In this document: positions 21,400 to 32,344 of the stretch, piece by piece
Position numbering within the stretch: the first letter of the stretch is position 1
Layout: the number at the start of each line of letters is the position of its first letter
Assembly: GCA_031282525.1 (NCBI GenBank)
Contig: JAITDN010000003.1
Location: forward strand, 248,001 to 312,000
Source: Candidatus Endomicrobiellum basalitermitum
Lineage (GTDB): Bacteria; Elusimicrobiota; Endomicrobiia; Endomicrobiales; Endomicrobiaceae
Direction of reading: 5' to 3'
Length of the DNA: 64,000 nt
The notes under the pieces: generated by a model
What the model saw: the letters and a program-made list of their open reading frames with translations, nothing else
Databases searched by the model: none
Told to the model about the DNA's origin: nothing
Program-made: the position numbers and the translations under genes

Positions 21400-21627
21400 T
21401 TAAATTACGAACACATTGTTTAAACTTTCACTATGTTTACAATTTTTATCTTCCACAAAAATTCTATTTGAATCACACTCTTTAACAATAGATCTTACTA
21501 TATCATTATGAAACACAAAATTATTACTTCTCTTATATTTCTCAAATATCTTCTCTATCATTTGTCTCTTTTTATTTTTAATCGCCACATTAGAGCTCGA
21601 CATCTTCAATTTTAAAAACAGGGCCAT
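21400..21627 (-). CDS. Hypothetical 75-aa ORF, possible fragment of a decayed gene
   Basis: Open frame starting inside the 3' end of pyrK; no family recognised; followed by about 550 nt with broken frames. Confidence 0.3.
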   Translation of the reverse strand: MALFLKLKMSSSNVAIKNKKRQMIEKIFEKYKRSNNFVFHNDIVRSIVKECDSNRIFVEDKNCKHSESLNNVFVI

Positions 21628-22387
21628 CCTTACAATTCATTTTATTTTGCCCATTTATTTTTACGACACAGCCTTGGCAGTTCCCTAACCCACACGCCAT
21701 TTTCTCTTCAAGAGAAACGAAACCACACACCCCCCTTTCTTTGGCAATTTGTAAAACTTTTTTAAGCATTGGAATAGGCCCACATGCAAAAAGGGTATCG
21801 CTAGTTTTTAATTGTTCCGGCAATATATCCGTAATATAACCCTTATATCCTTTTGATCCGTCTTCAGTAGATAAAACAGTTTTCCATCCTAACTTCCGAA
21901 AATTGTCCAAATGCAATAAATCAGATTCTGATCTTGCTCCATAATACAATGTACCTTTTTTTTTTAGTCTTGAGGCAAGGGAATAAACTGATGCAATACC
22001 TGTGCCCCCTGCTACAATAATATTATTACCAAAATCGCCATGTGTATTATTATTATCCACGGTAGGACTAGCTAACGATCCTAAATCATAACCTTTACCA
22101 AGTGGACCTAAAAGTTGAAGTATTCCAGATTTAATATTTGACAAAATTCTTGTGCCTTTACCAACAACTTTATACAAAAAACTCACACTTTTTTCTTCAT
22201 TATTAACATCATAAATCCCAAAAGGACGCCGCAAAAAGACACCTGGAATACTAATCATAAAAAATTGCCCTGGCAAACAATATTTATAAGTATTCCCAAT
22301 TTTAACTTTTAATTCAAAATAGTGAGACCCAATTTTTTTGTTGTAAATTATTTCATAATTCTCATCAAATCTTTTACACATACACAA
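21590..22387 (-). CDS. pyrK: Dihydroorotate dehydrogenase electron transfer subunit
   Basis: GQFFMISIPGVFLRRPFGIYD; LEEKMACGLGNCQGCVVKI (2Fe-2S ligands). Confidence 0.95.
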   Translation of the reverse strand: MCMCKRFDENYEIIYNKKIGSHYFELKVKIGNTYKYCLPGQFFMISIPGVFLRRPFGIYDVNNEEKSVSFLYKVVGKGTRILSNIKSGILQLLGPLGKGYDLGSLASPTVDNNNTHGDFGNNIIVAGGTGIASVYSLASRLKKKGTLYYGARSESDLLHLDNFRKLGWKTVLSTEDGSKGYKGYITDILPEQLKTSDTLFACGPIPMLKKVLQIAKERGVCGFVSLEEKMACGLGNCQGCVVKINGQNKMNCKDGPVFKIEDVEL

Positions 22388-22439
22388 TAGGAATCAATAT
22401 AACAATCTAATTTATACTTTTTGTCAAAACTTGTTATAT

Positions 22440-23711
22440 TTATAAACTCCAAACTATATTTCCTCCTACAATTGTCATCACCACTCCACCTTTAAACTGC
22501 CTTCCTATAAAAGGTGAATTTTTACTTTTAGAAACTATCCTACTCTTTTCAAACTCATAAGAATATTCTGTGTCAATTATCGTAATGTCAGCGATACTCC
22601 CCTCTCTAAGAGTACCTCTACTCTCAAGATTAAAAATCTTTGCGGGATTAGAGGTCATTTTTGATATAGCTTCATAAAAACTTAAAACACTGGTATCAAC
22701 AAGTTCATTTAAAACAAGACTCAATAATGTCTCAAAACCTATAATCCCAAAAGGAGCTAAGTCAAATTCTTTATTTTTTTCTTCTTGAGTATGCGGAGCA
22801 TGATCTGTCGCTATACAATCTATTGTACCATCTGCGAGACCTTTTTTTATTGCGTCAACATCTTCTTTTTCTCTTAATGGAGGATTTATTTTAGTATTCG
22901 CATCATAAACTTTTACGTCATCATCAGTTAAAGTAAAATAATGAGGGCAAGTTTCAGCAGTAACTTTTACATCTCTTTTCTTTGCTTGCCTTATCAAATC
23001 AACTGAACCTGCAGTAGAAACATGAGCAATATGCAGATAAGCACCAGTGAGCTCCGCAAGCATTATATCACGACTTATCATAACTTCTTCAGCCTGTTTC
23101 GGGATTCCTCTCAAGCCTAAAATCGAAGAATTTTCACCTTCATTCATAACACCATTTTTACTTAACTCTTTATCTTCACTATGAGAAATAACCGGAAGCT
23201 CAAACATTTTAGAATATTCTAAAATACACCGCATAATTCGCGAATTTGATACAGGAAGACCATCATCGCTTATTGCAATAATTCCCGCTTTTTTAAGAAG
23301 TCCTATTTCAGAAAGCTCAACACCCTGCGATCCCTTAGTTGCACATCCTACAGGGAAAACATTTACGAACCCTTCTTTACGCGCTTTATGAAATATAAAC
23401 TCAACTACTGAAGCACTATCTATAACAGGGTCGGTATTTGGCATACAAAAAACAGTCGTTATCCCGCCTTTTGCAGCTGAATGTGTCCCAGTGTAGATAG
23501 TTTCTTTCATTTCCTGTCCCGGTTCTCTTAAATGAGCATGAACATCAATAAGGCCAGGAACAGCAATTTTCCCTTCCCCACTAATAACTCTATCGGCATT
23601 ATTTGAAAATTTTGGTACAATTCTCCCGTTCTCGATAAAAATGTCACCAATTAAATCTTTATTTTGCGAAGAAGGATCAACTATTCTAATATTTTTAATT
23701 TGAAGGCGCAT
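22440..23711 (-). CDS. pyrC: Dihydroorotase
   Basis: GLIDVHAHLREPGQE...CMPNTDPV...CIATDHAPHT. Confidence 0.97.
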   Translation of the reverse strand: MRLQIKNIRIVDPSSQNKDLIGDIFIENGRIVPKFSNNADRVISGEGKIAVPGLIDVHAHLREPGQEMKETIYTGTHSAAKGGITTVFCMPNTDPVIDSASVVEFIFHKARKEGFVNVFPVGCATKGSQGVELSEIGLLKKAGIIAISDDGLPVSNSRIMRCILEYSKMFELPVISHSEDKELSKNGVMNEGENSSILGLRGIPKQAEEVMISRDIMLAELTGAYLHIAHVSTAGSVDLIRQAKKRDVKVTAETCPHYFTLTDDDVKVYDANTKINPPLREKEDVDAIKKGLADGTIDCIATDHAPHTQEEKNKEFDLAPFGIIGFETLLSLVLNELVDTSVLSFYEAISKMTSNPAKIFNLESRGTLREGSIADITIIDTEYSYEFEKSRIVSKSKNSPFIGRQFKGGVVMTIVGGNIVWSL

Positions 23712-24636
23712 TTTTCCTCTTTACAGACTGCTCCAAAAGACATAAAACCGCCATCCTAACCGCTATCCCATTGGCAATCTGCTCATTAATAGCAGCATTG
23801 GGAGCATCAGCAACTTCAGAAGTTATTTCAATACCTCTATTCATTGGTCCAGGATGCATAATTAAAACATCAGATTTCGCCATACCCAATCTCTCTTTCG
23901 TTAACTGATAAAGACTAATATACTCACGAAGAGACGGAAATAAGCTCTCCTGTTGACGTTCAAACTGTATTCGTAAAATATTCAAAACATCGGCTTTTCT
24001 AACAGCTTCATCTAAATTATAGTACACCTTCACGCCTAAATTTTCAATGCTTGCTGGAATTAAAGTCGATGGTCCCGAAACCAAAACCTCCGCACCCATT
24101 TTAGTTAACGCCCATATATTTGATTTTGCAACTCTTGAATGTAAAATATCACCAACAAGCAACACTTTTAATCCTTCAATCCTTTTCTTCCTTTCATATA
24201 TAGTGTATAGATCAAGAAGTCCCTGGGTAGGATGTTCGTGAAAACCATCACCAGCATTTATTATAGATATGTCTAGATTTCTTGCAAGTATATCAGGTAC
24301 CCCTGCTAACACATGTCTTATAATTATGTAATCTGCACCCATAGCTTTAAGAGTTTTACCAGTATCTATAAGACTTTCTCCTTTGACAATACTTGAACTG
24401 TTTACAGCAATATTTATCACATCAGCGGAAAGTTTTCTAGCAGCAATTTCAAACGAAGTCCTTGTACGCGTAGAAGGTTCATAAAAAAGTGTTACCACCA
24501 TTTTACCACAAAGTATTAAAGATTTATCACATTTTTTTAAAAGATCTTTAAAGATTTTAACGGAGTCTAAGATTGTTTGCAAATCTTTTTTGTCTAGATG
24601 TTTAAGACCAAGTAAATCTTTGAATTTTAGAAACAT
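23695..24636 (-). CDS. pyrB: Aspartate carbamoyltransferase catalytic subunit
   Basis: FYEPSTRTRTSFEIAARKL; DGFHEHPTQGLLDLYTI. Confidence 0.97.
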   Translation of the reverse strand: MFLKFKDLLGLKHLDKKDLQTILDSVKIFKDLLKKCDKSLILCGKMVVTLFYEPSTRTRTSFEIAARKLSADVINIAVNSSSIVKGESLIDTGKTLKAMGADYIIIRHVLAGVPDILARNLDISIINAGDGFHEHPTQGLLDLYTIYERKKRIEGLKVLLVGDILHSRVAKSNIWALTKMGAEVLVSGPSTLIPASIENLGVKVYYNLDEAVRKADVLNILRIQFERQQESLFPSLREYISLYQLTKERLGMAKSDVLIMHPGPMNRGIEITSEVADAPNAAINEQIANGIAVRMAVLCLLEQSVKRKNAPSN

Positions 24637-24808
24637 TTATTATTGTCCAATACACATACTTACATGTGATACAACTTTATTATCTTTTTTATGTTACTGA
24701 CTTTTTCTGAATTTATTTAACTGTATTACATAAATGAATCATAAAATAGCAAAATCATCTCCACCTAAATATATTTTATAACACAAAAAAACTCACTTAC
24801 AAACAAAT

Positions 24809-25348
24809 TCATTTTCTTAATTCCCCAAGATACTTTTCTATTCCATTTTTCTGAAGCTCAAAATCATCTTTGATAACATCTTCTGACATTTTATTTTTGT
24901 ATACCTTAAGCTTCTCATTTAAACCTTTATTCGTAACAGCTATTATTTGAACAGCTAAAATTGCAGCATTTACAGCACCAGCTTTTCCTACAGCAACCGT
25001 TGCAACAGGCACACCTTTAGGCATTTGAACTATTGAAAATAAGGCATCTAAACTCAAAAAACTTTTACTGTCAACTGGAACTCCTATTACTGGAAGAACA
25101 GTTTCAGAAGCCACAACACCTGGAAGCGCAGCGGCCATCCCAGCTACAGCTATGAAAACTTTTACATTTGAACTTTCTGCACTTCTAATACATTGTTTTA
25201 AATGTTGATTGGTCCTGTGAGCTGAAGCAATGTTCAAAGTATAAGACAACCCAAATTTCTCTAAAACTTCAATAGATTCTCTTATCAACGGTAAATCCGA
25301 TTTAGAACCTACAATAATAGCTACATCTACATCACAAACACTACTCAT
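24809..25348 (-). CDS. purE: 5-(carboxyamino)imidazole ribonucleotide mutase
   Basis: IIVGSKSDLPL...SAHRT...AGMAAALPGVVAS. Confidence 0.96.
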   Translation of the reverse strand: MSSVCDVDVAIIVGSKSDLPLIRESIEVLEKFGLSYTLNIASAHRTNQHLKQCIRSAESSNVKVFIAVAGMAAALPGVVASETVLPVIGVPVDSKSFLSLDALFSIVQMPKGVPVATVAVGKAGAVNAAILAVQIIAVTNKGLNEKLKVYKNKMSEDVIKDDFELQKNGIEKYLGELRK

Positions 25349-26624
25349 TTAGCGCCCTCCAGGCTATATCTTTCCGATAGTGCATATTTTTAAAATATAT
25401 ACTTCTAACATTTGAATAAACCTTATCTATCGCAGTTTTTATATTATCCGCTCTTGAAGTAATACTTAAAATTCTCCCGCCACAAGTAAAGAATTTTCCG
25501 GATTCAAATTTCGTTCCAGCATGAAATATCAGCGTATCCTTGTCATTAATATTTTCTAACCCTCTAATTTCAAATCCTACTTCAAACTTTCCTGGATATC
25601 CACCTGAAGCAAGCACTACCGAAACTGAAAACTCTTTTTTCCAATCAATCTTTAAAGCTCCAAGCTCCTTATTTAAAATCGCATCACAAATGCCTATTAA
25701 GTCTGTGTCAAGCAAAGGTAAAACCGCCTGCGTTTCAGGATCTCCAAAGCGACAGTTAAACTCCAAGACATAAGGAGAGGACTCTTCAATAATCAAACCT
25801 ACATATAAAACCCCTTTATAATTAATCTTCTCAGCTTTTATACCGTTAATAATCTTACGAATTATAACTTCAGCTTTTTTATTTAAATCATTCATCATTG
25901 CCAAGGGCGCAGGAGCATAAGCACCCATACCACCAGTATTAGGTCCTTGATCATTGTCATTTATTCTTTTATGATCTTGAGAAGCTGGCATTATTGAATA
26001 AGATATACCATCAGTAAATATTAAATACGATAATTCAGGTCCCTTTATGTATTCTTCTATAATTATATTTGTTCCCGCGGAACCCAAAATTTTATAATCC
26101 ATAATCTGATTAACAGTATTTTTTGCTTCCTCTCTACTACTGCAAATATAAACCCCTTTCCCAGCAGCAAGTCCATCAGCTTTAACCACAATTTTTTGAT
26201 TTTTCTCACATTTATCCAAAAACTTTAAAGCATCATTAATATCCGAAAAACAGTTATACCTAGCTGTAGGTATATCGTATTTTCTCATAAACTCTTTTGA
26301 GTATATCTTACTTGACTCAAGTCTCGCTCCATCCTTTGATGGACCCACTATTTTTAAACCATTAGCTTCAAAATAATCAACTATTCCCAAAGATAATGGA
26401 ATTTCTGGCCCCACAAACGTAAAATCTATTTTATTTTTTTTAGTAAAATCAGCGAGTTTATTAAAATCACTTATCACATTAACTGAAATATTCACATTCG
26501 TTGCAATTTGAGATATACCACCATTACCTGGAGCACAATATAGCTCGTCAATCTTAGAACTTTTTAAAAATTGTTGACATATTGCGTGTTCTCTTCCACC
26601 AGATCCTATAACCAATATTTTCAT
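25341..26624 (-). CDS. purD: Phosphoribosylamine-glycine ligase
   Basis: MKILVIGSGGREHAI...VKADGLAAGKGVYI...EFNCRFGDPETQAVLP. Confidence 0.98.
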   Translation of the reverse strand: MKILVIGSGGREHAICQQFLKSSKIDELYCAPGNGGISQIATNVNISVNVISDFNKLADFTKKNKIDFTFVGPEIPLSLGIVDYFEANGLKIVGPSKDGARLESSKIYSKEFMRKYDIPTARYNCFSDINDALKFLDKCEKNQKIVVKADGLAAGKGVYICSSREEAKNTVNQIMDYKILGSAGTNIIIEEYIKGPELSYLIFTDGISYSIMPASQDHKRINDNDQGPNTGGMGAYAPAPLAMMNDLNKKAEVIIRKIINGIKAEKINYKGVLYVGLIIEESSPYVLEFNCRFGDPETQAVLPLLDTDLIGICDAILNKELGALKIDWKKEFSVSVVLASGGYPGKFEVGFEIRGLENINDKDTLIFHAGTKFESGKFFTCGGRILSITSRADNIKTAIDKVYSNVRSIYFKNMHYRKDIAWRALNE

Positions 26625-26763
26625 CTAATCCCCTAACTATAGCAAGCCTATTGTATAAAAACTTTAATAAAATTTATTTTGTAAAATATGTTTTAGGTCA
26701 TAATAAGGCATCAACTATCACTTATCACTACACTACAACTAAACGAATCCCGTATACTTTCTA

Positions 26764-28794
26764 CTACACTACATTCTTACCTGTGCTCTTAATCAAATAT
26801 TCAGAAACTGCTATGGCAGACAAATAGTGTTTAATTAATTTTTCACTATTGTCCGTTCCATAAGAATACTTTATTTCTCTGTTATTACTCTTATTCCAAA
26901 AATAATATAAATGTGTTCCTTTAAAAAAATCGTACCTCACAACACCTTTTTTATCCATTATTACTCCACAATCAGAAATAATAATATTATCTTTCGCTTT
27001 CTCAGACAAAATATTCATTCCCATGGCCATGTATTTAGAGTTTGAAATAGAAAGATTGTAAAGAGTGGGCATTATATCTAAGTGAGAACCAAAAACTGAT
27101 GTATCAACTTTAATAGGTCTCAATGACTTTGGAATATATAAGTAGAAAGGAACGCTTAAAGAATCTAATGTTTTTTCATCTGAATAAGCTAAAATACCAC
27201 TAAAATTATGGTCTCCCGTAACAGCAATAATAGTGTTGTTTGCATATTTTGAATTCTTTATTTTAGTTATAAACCTGCCAAGCATTTCATTAGAATATTG
27301 ATAAGTGACGAATCTCTTTTCGGCTAAACTTTTCCCTATAATATTTTTCTCCAAATCTTTGGGTATATTAAGGGAAAGTTTCTTATAGTTGCTCGGCATA
27401 GAATATGGAGGATGGTTAGTCGTAGACAAAACACAAATAAACTTTTGATTATTATTTTGACTTAAAATCTTAAACAAATAATCAAAAAGGCATTCGTCGT
27501 AAACACCCCAAACACCACGAGCATAATTCTTGTCCATATTACCCTCGCCAAGGACATTGTCAAAACCTAAATTTGGGATAAAATTACATAGATTTCTCCA
27601 ACCATTATTACCACCATATATAAAAGTAGTTTCATAACCTTTATCGTTATATGGCATCGGACCTGAAAAGATATATTTTTTATATGCATATTTTGATTGC
27701 GCCAAAAACATTGGCAACGGAAGCCTAGTAACATTCGTAATTATACCTTCAAGACTACCTATAGTATTATCATGCGCTGGTAAAAAATTATAAAAAACAA
27801 AATCAGTATCAAAATGTTTTTTTAATTCACCTAAAACATTAAAATTCTCAGAATTATATTTTAATAAATCACTTCCAAAACTTTCCATAATAATAAGAAT
27901 GACATTAGGTTTAATATTTTCTATTGTTTTATTATAGGGGATATTTTTAAGTAAAGAAATCTCAGGATTTTCCTCTGGAATATCATCAATGTCTAAATTC
28001 AAATAATCCGCAAATGCCTCTCTTATATTATTTTTATATCCCGCCTTATTAGCACAATTATAATCGTTATTCTTATTCTTAATCTCAAGAGCCTTCTCTA
28101 AAGTGTAAACACCATTTATAGAGACTTTATTTAAGAATACATTTTTAGATACCTGTAAATCGTCTATTTTTAAAGAAAAATACCCTAAAGAGCCTCTAGC
28201 GATAATAATATTTGTGAAAACCATTGAAACTGTTACTATAAGTTTCAATAAAATTTTTTTACTCTCAAAAAGCTTTTCATATTTAAGGGCTGAGAATACA
28301 TATTTTGAAATAAAAAAAATCATAACATACGACAATATAAGTCCGCCAATTACTAAAAATAAATTATAATTTTGTGACAACGTAGATATTATGGCAGCAG
28401 TATCATCTTCAAACAATCCAAAAACTAAAACATTTAGATGATTTTGAAAATATGAATAGAAAGTAAAGTCAATACCCAAAAAAACAATAAGACTACCCAT
28501 TGATAATGTATAGTAGTATTTGAAAAAAAATACAAATTTCTTAAATAAATTTTCACCACTAACAAAAAGTAAAATGGGTAATAAAAAAACCACTGGAATA
28601 TTCAAATATGCTAAAACTGACAAATCATATCTGATACCCATATAAAAAGCCTTTAGTATATCAAAACCTAAACCATTAAAATCTATACCCTTTCCATAAT
28701 ACTTAAAAAACGCAAATCTAAAAGCTGACATAAATGACACAAAGACAGAATTTAAAAACACTATTCTCAAAAGTAGCGATTTAAAATTTTTCAA
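26764..28794 (-). CDS. Membrane sulfatase, LTA synthase / phosphoglycerol transferase-like (alkaline phosphatase superfamily)
   Basis: N-terminal TM helices, then NVILIIMESFGSDLL, CVLSTTNHPPYSMP, VTGDHNFSG. Confidence 0.88.
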   Translation of the reverse strand: MKNFKSLLLRIVFLNSVFVSFMSAFRFAFFKYYGKGIDFNGLGFDILKAFYMGIRYDLSVLAYLNIPVVFLLPILLFVSGENLFKKFVFFFKYYYTLSMGSLIVFLGIDFTFYSYFQNHLNVLVFGLFEDDTAAIISTLSQNYNLFLVIGGLILSYVMIFFISKYVFSALKYEKLFESKKILLKLIVTVSMVFTNIIIARGSLGYFSLKIDDLQVSKNVFLNKVSINGVYTLEKALEIKNKNNDYNCANKAGYKNNIREAFADYLNLDIDDIPEENPEISLLKNIPYNKTIENIKPNVILIIMESFGSDLLKYNSENFNVLGELKKHFDTDFVFYNFLPAHDNTIGSLEGIITNVTRLPLPMFLAQSKYAYKKYIFSGPMPYNDKGYETTFIYGGNNGWRNLCNFIPNLGFDNVLGEGNMDKNYARGVWGVYDECLFDYLFKILSQNNNQKFICVLSTTNHPPYSMPSNYKKLSLNIPKDLEKNIIGKSLAEKRFVTYQYSNEMLGRFITKIKNSKYANNTIIAVTGDHNFSGILAYSDEKTLDSLSVPFYLYIPKSLRPIKVDTSVFGSHLDIMPTLYNLSISNSKYMAMGMNILSEKAKDNIIISDCGVIMDKKGVVRYDFFKGTHLYYFWNKSNNREIKYSYGTDNSEKLIKHYLSAIAVSEYLIKSTGKNVV

Positions 28795-28928
28795 ACTATT
28801 TACTCTTATAAAAAATTATTTTACAACTGGTAGGAAACAAAAAACTTTAAAATACATAAAAACCACTCTTATCTCAGATAGAATATGTCTCAATAAAAAG
28901 ACTTTTTTCTACCTCATTATTACAAAAC

Positions 28929-29714
28929 CTAGCTTACAAAATTAACAGCATTCTGAAAAATCACTTTTCCCCAACCATATTTACTATTAAACCCTTCTCT
29001 TGCTGGGTGTTGTAATGCAAAAACATATCTTTCAGGGTGAGGCATAAGTCCGAAAATATTCCCCTTTTTATTACATATTCCAGCTATTTGTTCTGTAGAT
29101 CCATTTGGAGCTAAAGGATATTCTGGTTCACTCCCATCTTTTAAAGAATACCTAAAAACAATTTGGTTATTTTTATTTAAGTTGTCTAAAAATTTCTCAT
29201 TCATAGGAATAAATTTTCCTTCTCCATGAGCTACAGGCAAACTTATAATATCAGGTAGATTTTTTGTCCAAATACAACTGGATTCGTTTTTAATTTTCTT
29301 CTCTGTTTTCAGATAAACCCAACGACATTCAAATTTATCAGAATCATTATAAGAAAGTGTAGAGATTTGTTTAAAAAGCTCTGGATCAGGAAGCAATCCT
29401 ATTTTAACTAAAACTTGGAAGCCATTGCATATACCTATAATAGGTCTACCACTCAAAGCATATTTTTTAACTTCATCGCCAAGCTTATTTTTAACTTCAT
29501 TTGCCAATATTTTCCCAGAAGCTATATCATCACCGTAAGAAAACCCGCCGGGGAAAGCTAAAATATCGTACTCAAAAATTTTATCTTTTCTTTCAATAAG
29601 AGTGTTAATATGAACGCGTTCCGCAATAGCACCGCATAATTCAAAAGCGCTTTGTGTTTCATAATCACAATTCGTTCCTGCAGTTCTCAAAATCAATACT
29701 CTAATTTTTTTCAT
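28929..29714 (-). CDS. purQ: Phosphoribosylformylglycinamidine synthase, glutaminase subunit
   Basis: MKKIRVLILRTAGTNCDYET...PGGFSYGDDIASG...GICNGFQVLV...MPHPERY. Confidence 0.96.
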   Translation of the reverse strand: MKKIRVLILRTAGTNCDYETQSAFELCGAIAERVHINTLIERKDKIFEYDILAFPGGFSYGDDIASGKILANEVKNKLGDEVKKYALSGRPIIGICNGFQVLVKIGLLPDPELFKQISTLSYNDSDKFECRWVYLKTEKKIKNESSCIWTKNLPDIISLPVAHGEGKFIPMNEKFLDNLNKNNQIVFRYSLKDGSEPEYPLAPNGSTEQIAGICNKKGNIFGLMPHPERYVFALQHPAREGFNSKYGWGKVIFQNAVNFVS

Positions 29715-29771
29715 ATGTTTTCCTCTCAAAATACATAACGATCATGAAAACTATTTACTCTCGTATGAAGA

Positions 29772-32255
29772 TTACCAATTAATAGTATTACGCCAAGAAT
29801 TTAAAAGAATTTCAGAATTTTGTCGTATTTTTACATTATTTTTCTTACTTTCAAAAATCACTTCTTTATCATCACTTACATAACCAACTTCAGAAAAAAT
29901 CGATCCATCTAAAATTTTCTTAAATTTTTCCTCATTATCAGGTTCTACTTCAACGATAAATCTCCCATTTGATTCAGAAAAGAGTATTTCAGCCGGTGTC
30001 ATCTCTCTACCACTTCTACATCTTTCTTCCAAATAAGAATAGATCTTTATAGCATCTATATCTACTTTCACACCCTTATTCGCAGAAAAAGCCATTTCAC
30101 TCACCGCAACTACAATTCCACCTTCAGAACAATCATGGCAAGCCTCTATCAAATTTTCACTCATCGCACTATAAATCTTCTCCATTATATCTTTAGATTC
30201 TCTATGATAAACACCCGGTACTATGCCACCTTCAATATTTCTTATTTTTGAAAACACCGAACCACCAAGCTCATTTCTTGTAATACCTAAAACAAATATT
30301 TTATTCCCATCCTTCTTTAAAGACATCGTAACAGTATTTTCTACATTTTCAATAATGCCCATAGCGGATATCAAAAGTGTCGAAGGTATTGAATATTTTT
30401 TCCCATTTATAGAATATTCATTATGTAAGCTATCTTTCCCTGAAATAAAAGGAACCTCAAAAGCTTTTGAGATGTCATAACAAGCCTCCATCGCCTGCAC
30501 CAAACTTCCTAAAATTTCCGGATGGTTAGGATTCCCCCAACAAAAATTATCTAATATTGAAATCCTCCTAATATCAGCGCCTACTGCAACCGCATTTCTC
30601 AAAGATTCTTCTATTGCAGACGCAGCCATATTATAGGGATTTATTTTCCCATACTGAGGATTTAGTCCATTAGATAAAACAATACCTTTTTTAGTACCTT
30701 TAACAACAGTATAAGGGAAAATAACAGCAGCATCACCAGGACCTGAAATCTCAATGTTATTTCCTTGTAATGGCTTTATAACAGTTTGTCCTTGTACCTC
30801 ATGGTCATATTGTCTGACAATCCATTCTTTAGAACAAATATTTAAATCAGCAAGTAATGAATTTAGGGAATTAGAAACTTCGAAAGAACTCATCTCAACA
30901 GGTTTTTGTACTTTTTCTTCCTTCATTTTATAAAACGCAGACTTAATAGGTTTAGGAACTCCATTATGTAAAAATTCCATATCCATACTCGCTACAATAT
31001 CATTATCATACATAAGAGTAAGTTTTTTATCATCTGTGAATTCACCTATACATACAGCCTCAACATTTTCTTTTTCAAATATTTCAATAATTTTCTCTAT
31101 ATTTCTAGGCGGAACAGCAAAAACCATTCTTTCCTGTGCTTCAGAAATCCATATTTCCCACGGGCAAAGACCATTATATTTTAACGGTACTTTATCCAAA
31201 TAAACAACAGCACCAGTTTTCTCCCCAAGCTCGCCTACGGCACTAGATAAACCACCAGCTCCACAATCAGTAACAGCCCTATAAAGATTTAAGTCCCTTG
31301 CTTTAATCATTGTATCTAATACTTTTTTCTCAATTATAGGGTTACCTATTTGAACAGCACTAACATCAGATTCCTTATCAAGTTGTATAGAAGAAAATGT
31401 CGCCCCGTGAATACCATCTCTACCTGTTTTTCCACCTACAACCAAAACCAAATCACCTGATTCAATTTTTTTGTCTATTTTATTTTTAGGGATTATACCC
31501 ATAGTTCCACAGTAAACAAGTGGATTTGATATATATCCATCATCAAAATAAACCGTACCATTTACAGTAGGTATTCCAATTCTATTTCCGTAATCTCTAA
31601 CACCAGAGACAACACCCTTAATTATTCTTTTAGGATGATGAACTCCTTCTGGAACTTTTGAGATTTCTATATCTGGATCTCCAAAACAAAACACATCAGT
31701 ACTAGCTAAAGGTTTTGCCCCAAGACCAACTCCTAAAATATCTCTTATAACACCACCTACCCCTGTTGCAGAACCACCATAAGGTTCAAGTGCTGATGGG
31801 TGATTATGAGTTTCAACTTTAAAAGCAACTCCATTTTCAGAATCAAATTCAATAATTCCAGCATTATCTTTAAAAATAGATAAACACCATGGCTTATCTA
31901 ATTCGACCGAAGCTTTAAAAATAGTTTCTCCCAAGAGATTATTATACGTTCTTTTCGTTTTTTCGCCGTCTTTTTCCTCAGTGTATTCTACCGCTCCCGT
32001 AAGTGTTTTATGCTTACAATGTTCACTCCATGTCTGAGCTATAGTTTCAATTTCAACATCTGTAGGCTCTCTTTTAAGTTTTTTAAAATAATTTTGAATA
32101 ACTCTCATTTCTTCAAGAGACATCGAAAGAACATTCTTCCTACTCAGTTCAAATAACTCTTCATCAGATAAATTCAAAATTTTAATAGTTTCACACCTAG
32201 CCGTACATTTCATTTTTTTAGAAACACACCAATTTTGCTTCAAGCAATCTTCCAA
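29772..32255 (-). CDS. purL: Phosphoribosylformylglycinamidine synthase, large subunit
   Basis: QTWSEHCKHKTL...VAFKVETHNHPSALEPYGGSATGVGGVIRDILG. Confidence 0.98.
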   Translation of the reverse strand: MEDCLKQNWCVSKKMKCTARCETIKILNLSDEELFELSRKNVLSMSLEEMRVIQNYFKKLKREPTDVEIETIAQTWSEHCKHKTLTGAVEYTEEKDGEKTKRTYNNLLGETIFKASVELDKPWCLSIFKDNAGIIEFDSENGVAFKVETHNHPSALEPYGGSATGVGGVIRDILGVGLGAKPLASTDVFCFGDPDIEISKVPEGVHHPKRIIKGVVSGVRDYGNRIGIPTVNGTVYFDDGYISNPLVYCGTMGIIPKNKIDKKIESGDLVLVVGGKTGRDGIHGATFSSIQLDKESDVSAVQIGNPIIEKKVLDTMIKARDLNLYRAVTDCGAGGLSSAVGELGEKTGAVVYLDKVPLKYNGLCPWEIWISEAQERMVFAVPPRNIEKIIEIFEKENVEAVCIGEFTDDKKLTLMYDNDIVASMDMEFLHNGVPKPIKSAFYKMKEEKVQKPVEMSSFEVSNSLNSLLADLNICSKEWIVRQYDHEVQGQTVIKPLQGNNIEISGPGDAAVIFPYTVVKGTKKGIVLSNGLNPQYGKINPYNMAASAIEESLRNAVAVGADIRRISILDNFCWGNPNHPEILGSLVQAMEACYDISKAFEVPFISGKDSLHNEYSINGKKYSIPSTLLISAMGIIENVENTVTMSLKKDGNKIFVLGITRNELGGSVFSKIRNIEGGIVPGVYHRESKDIMEKIYSAMSENLIEACHDCSEGGIVVAVSEMAFSANKGVKVDIDAIKIYSYLEERCRSGREMTPAEILFSESNGRFIVEVEPDNEEKFKKILDGSIFSEVGYVSDDKEVIFESKKNNVKIRQNSEILLNSWRNTINW

Positions 32256-32344
32256 TTTTCACTTATCAAAGCTACCTATAAACCATTTCTTTTACCTTGA
32301 CATTTTTATCAATTTTCGCTCTCGCTTTATAATCCATCTGCAAG

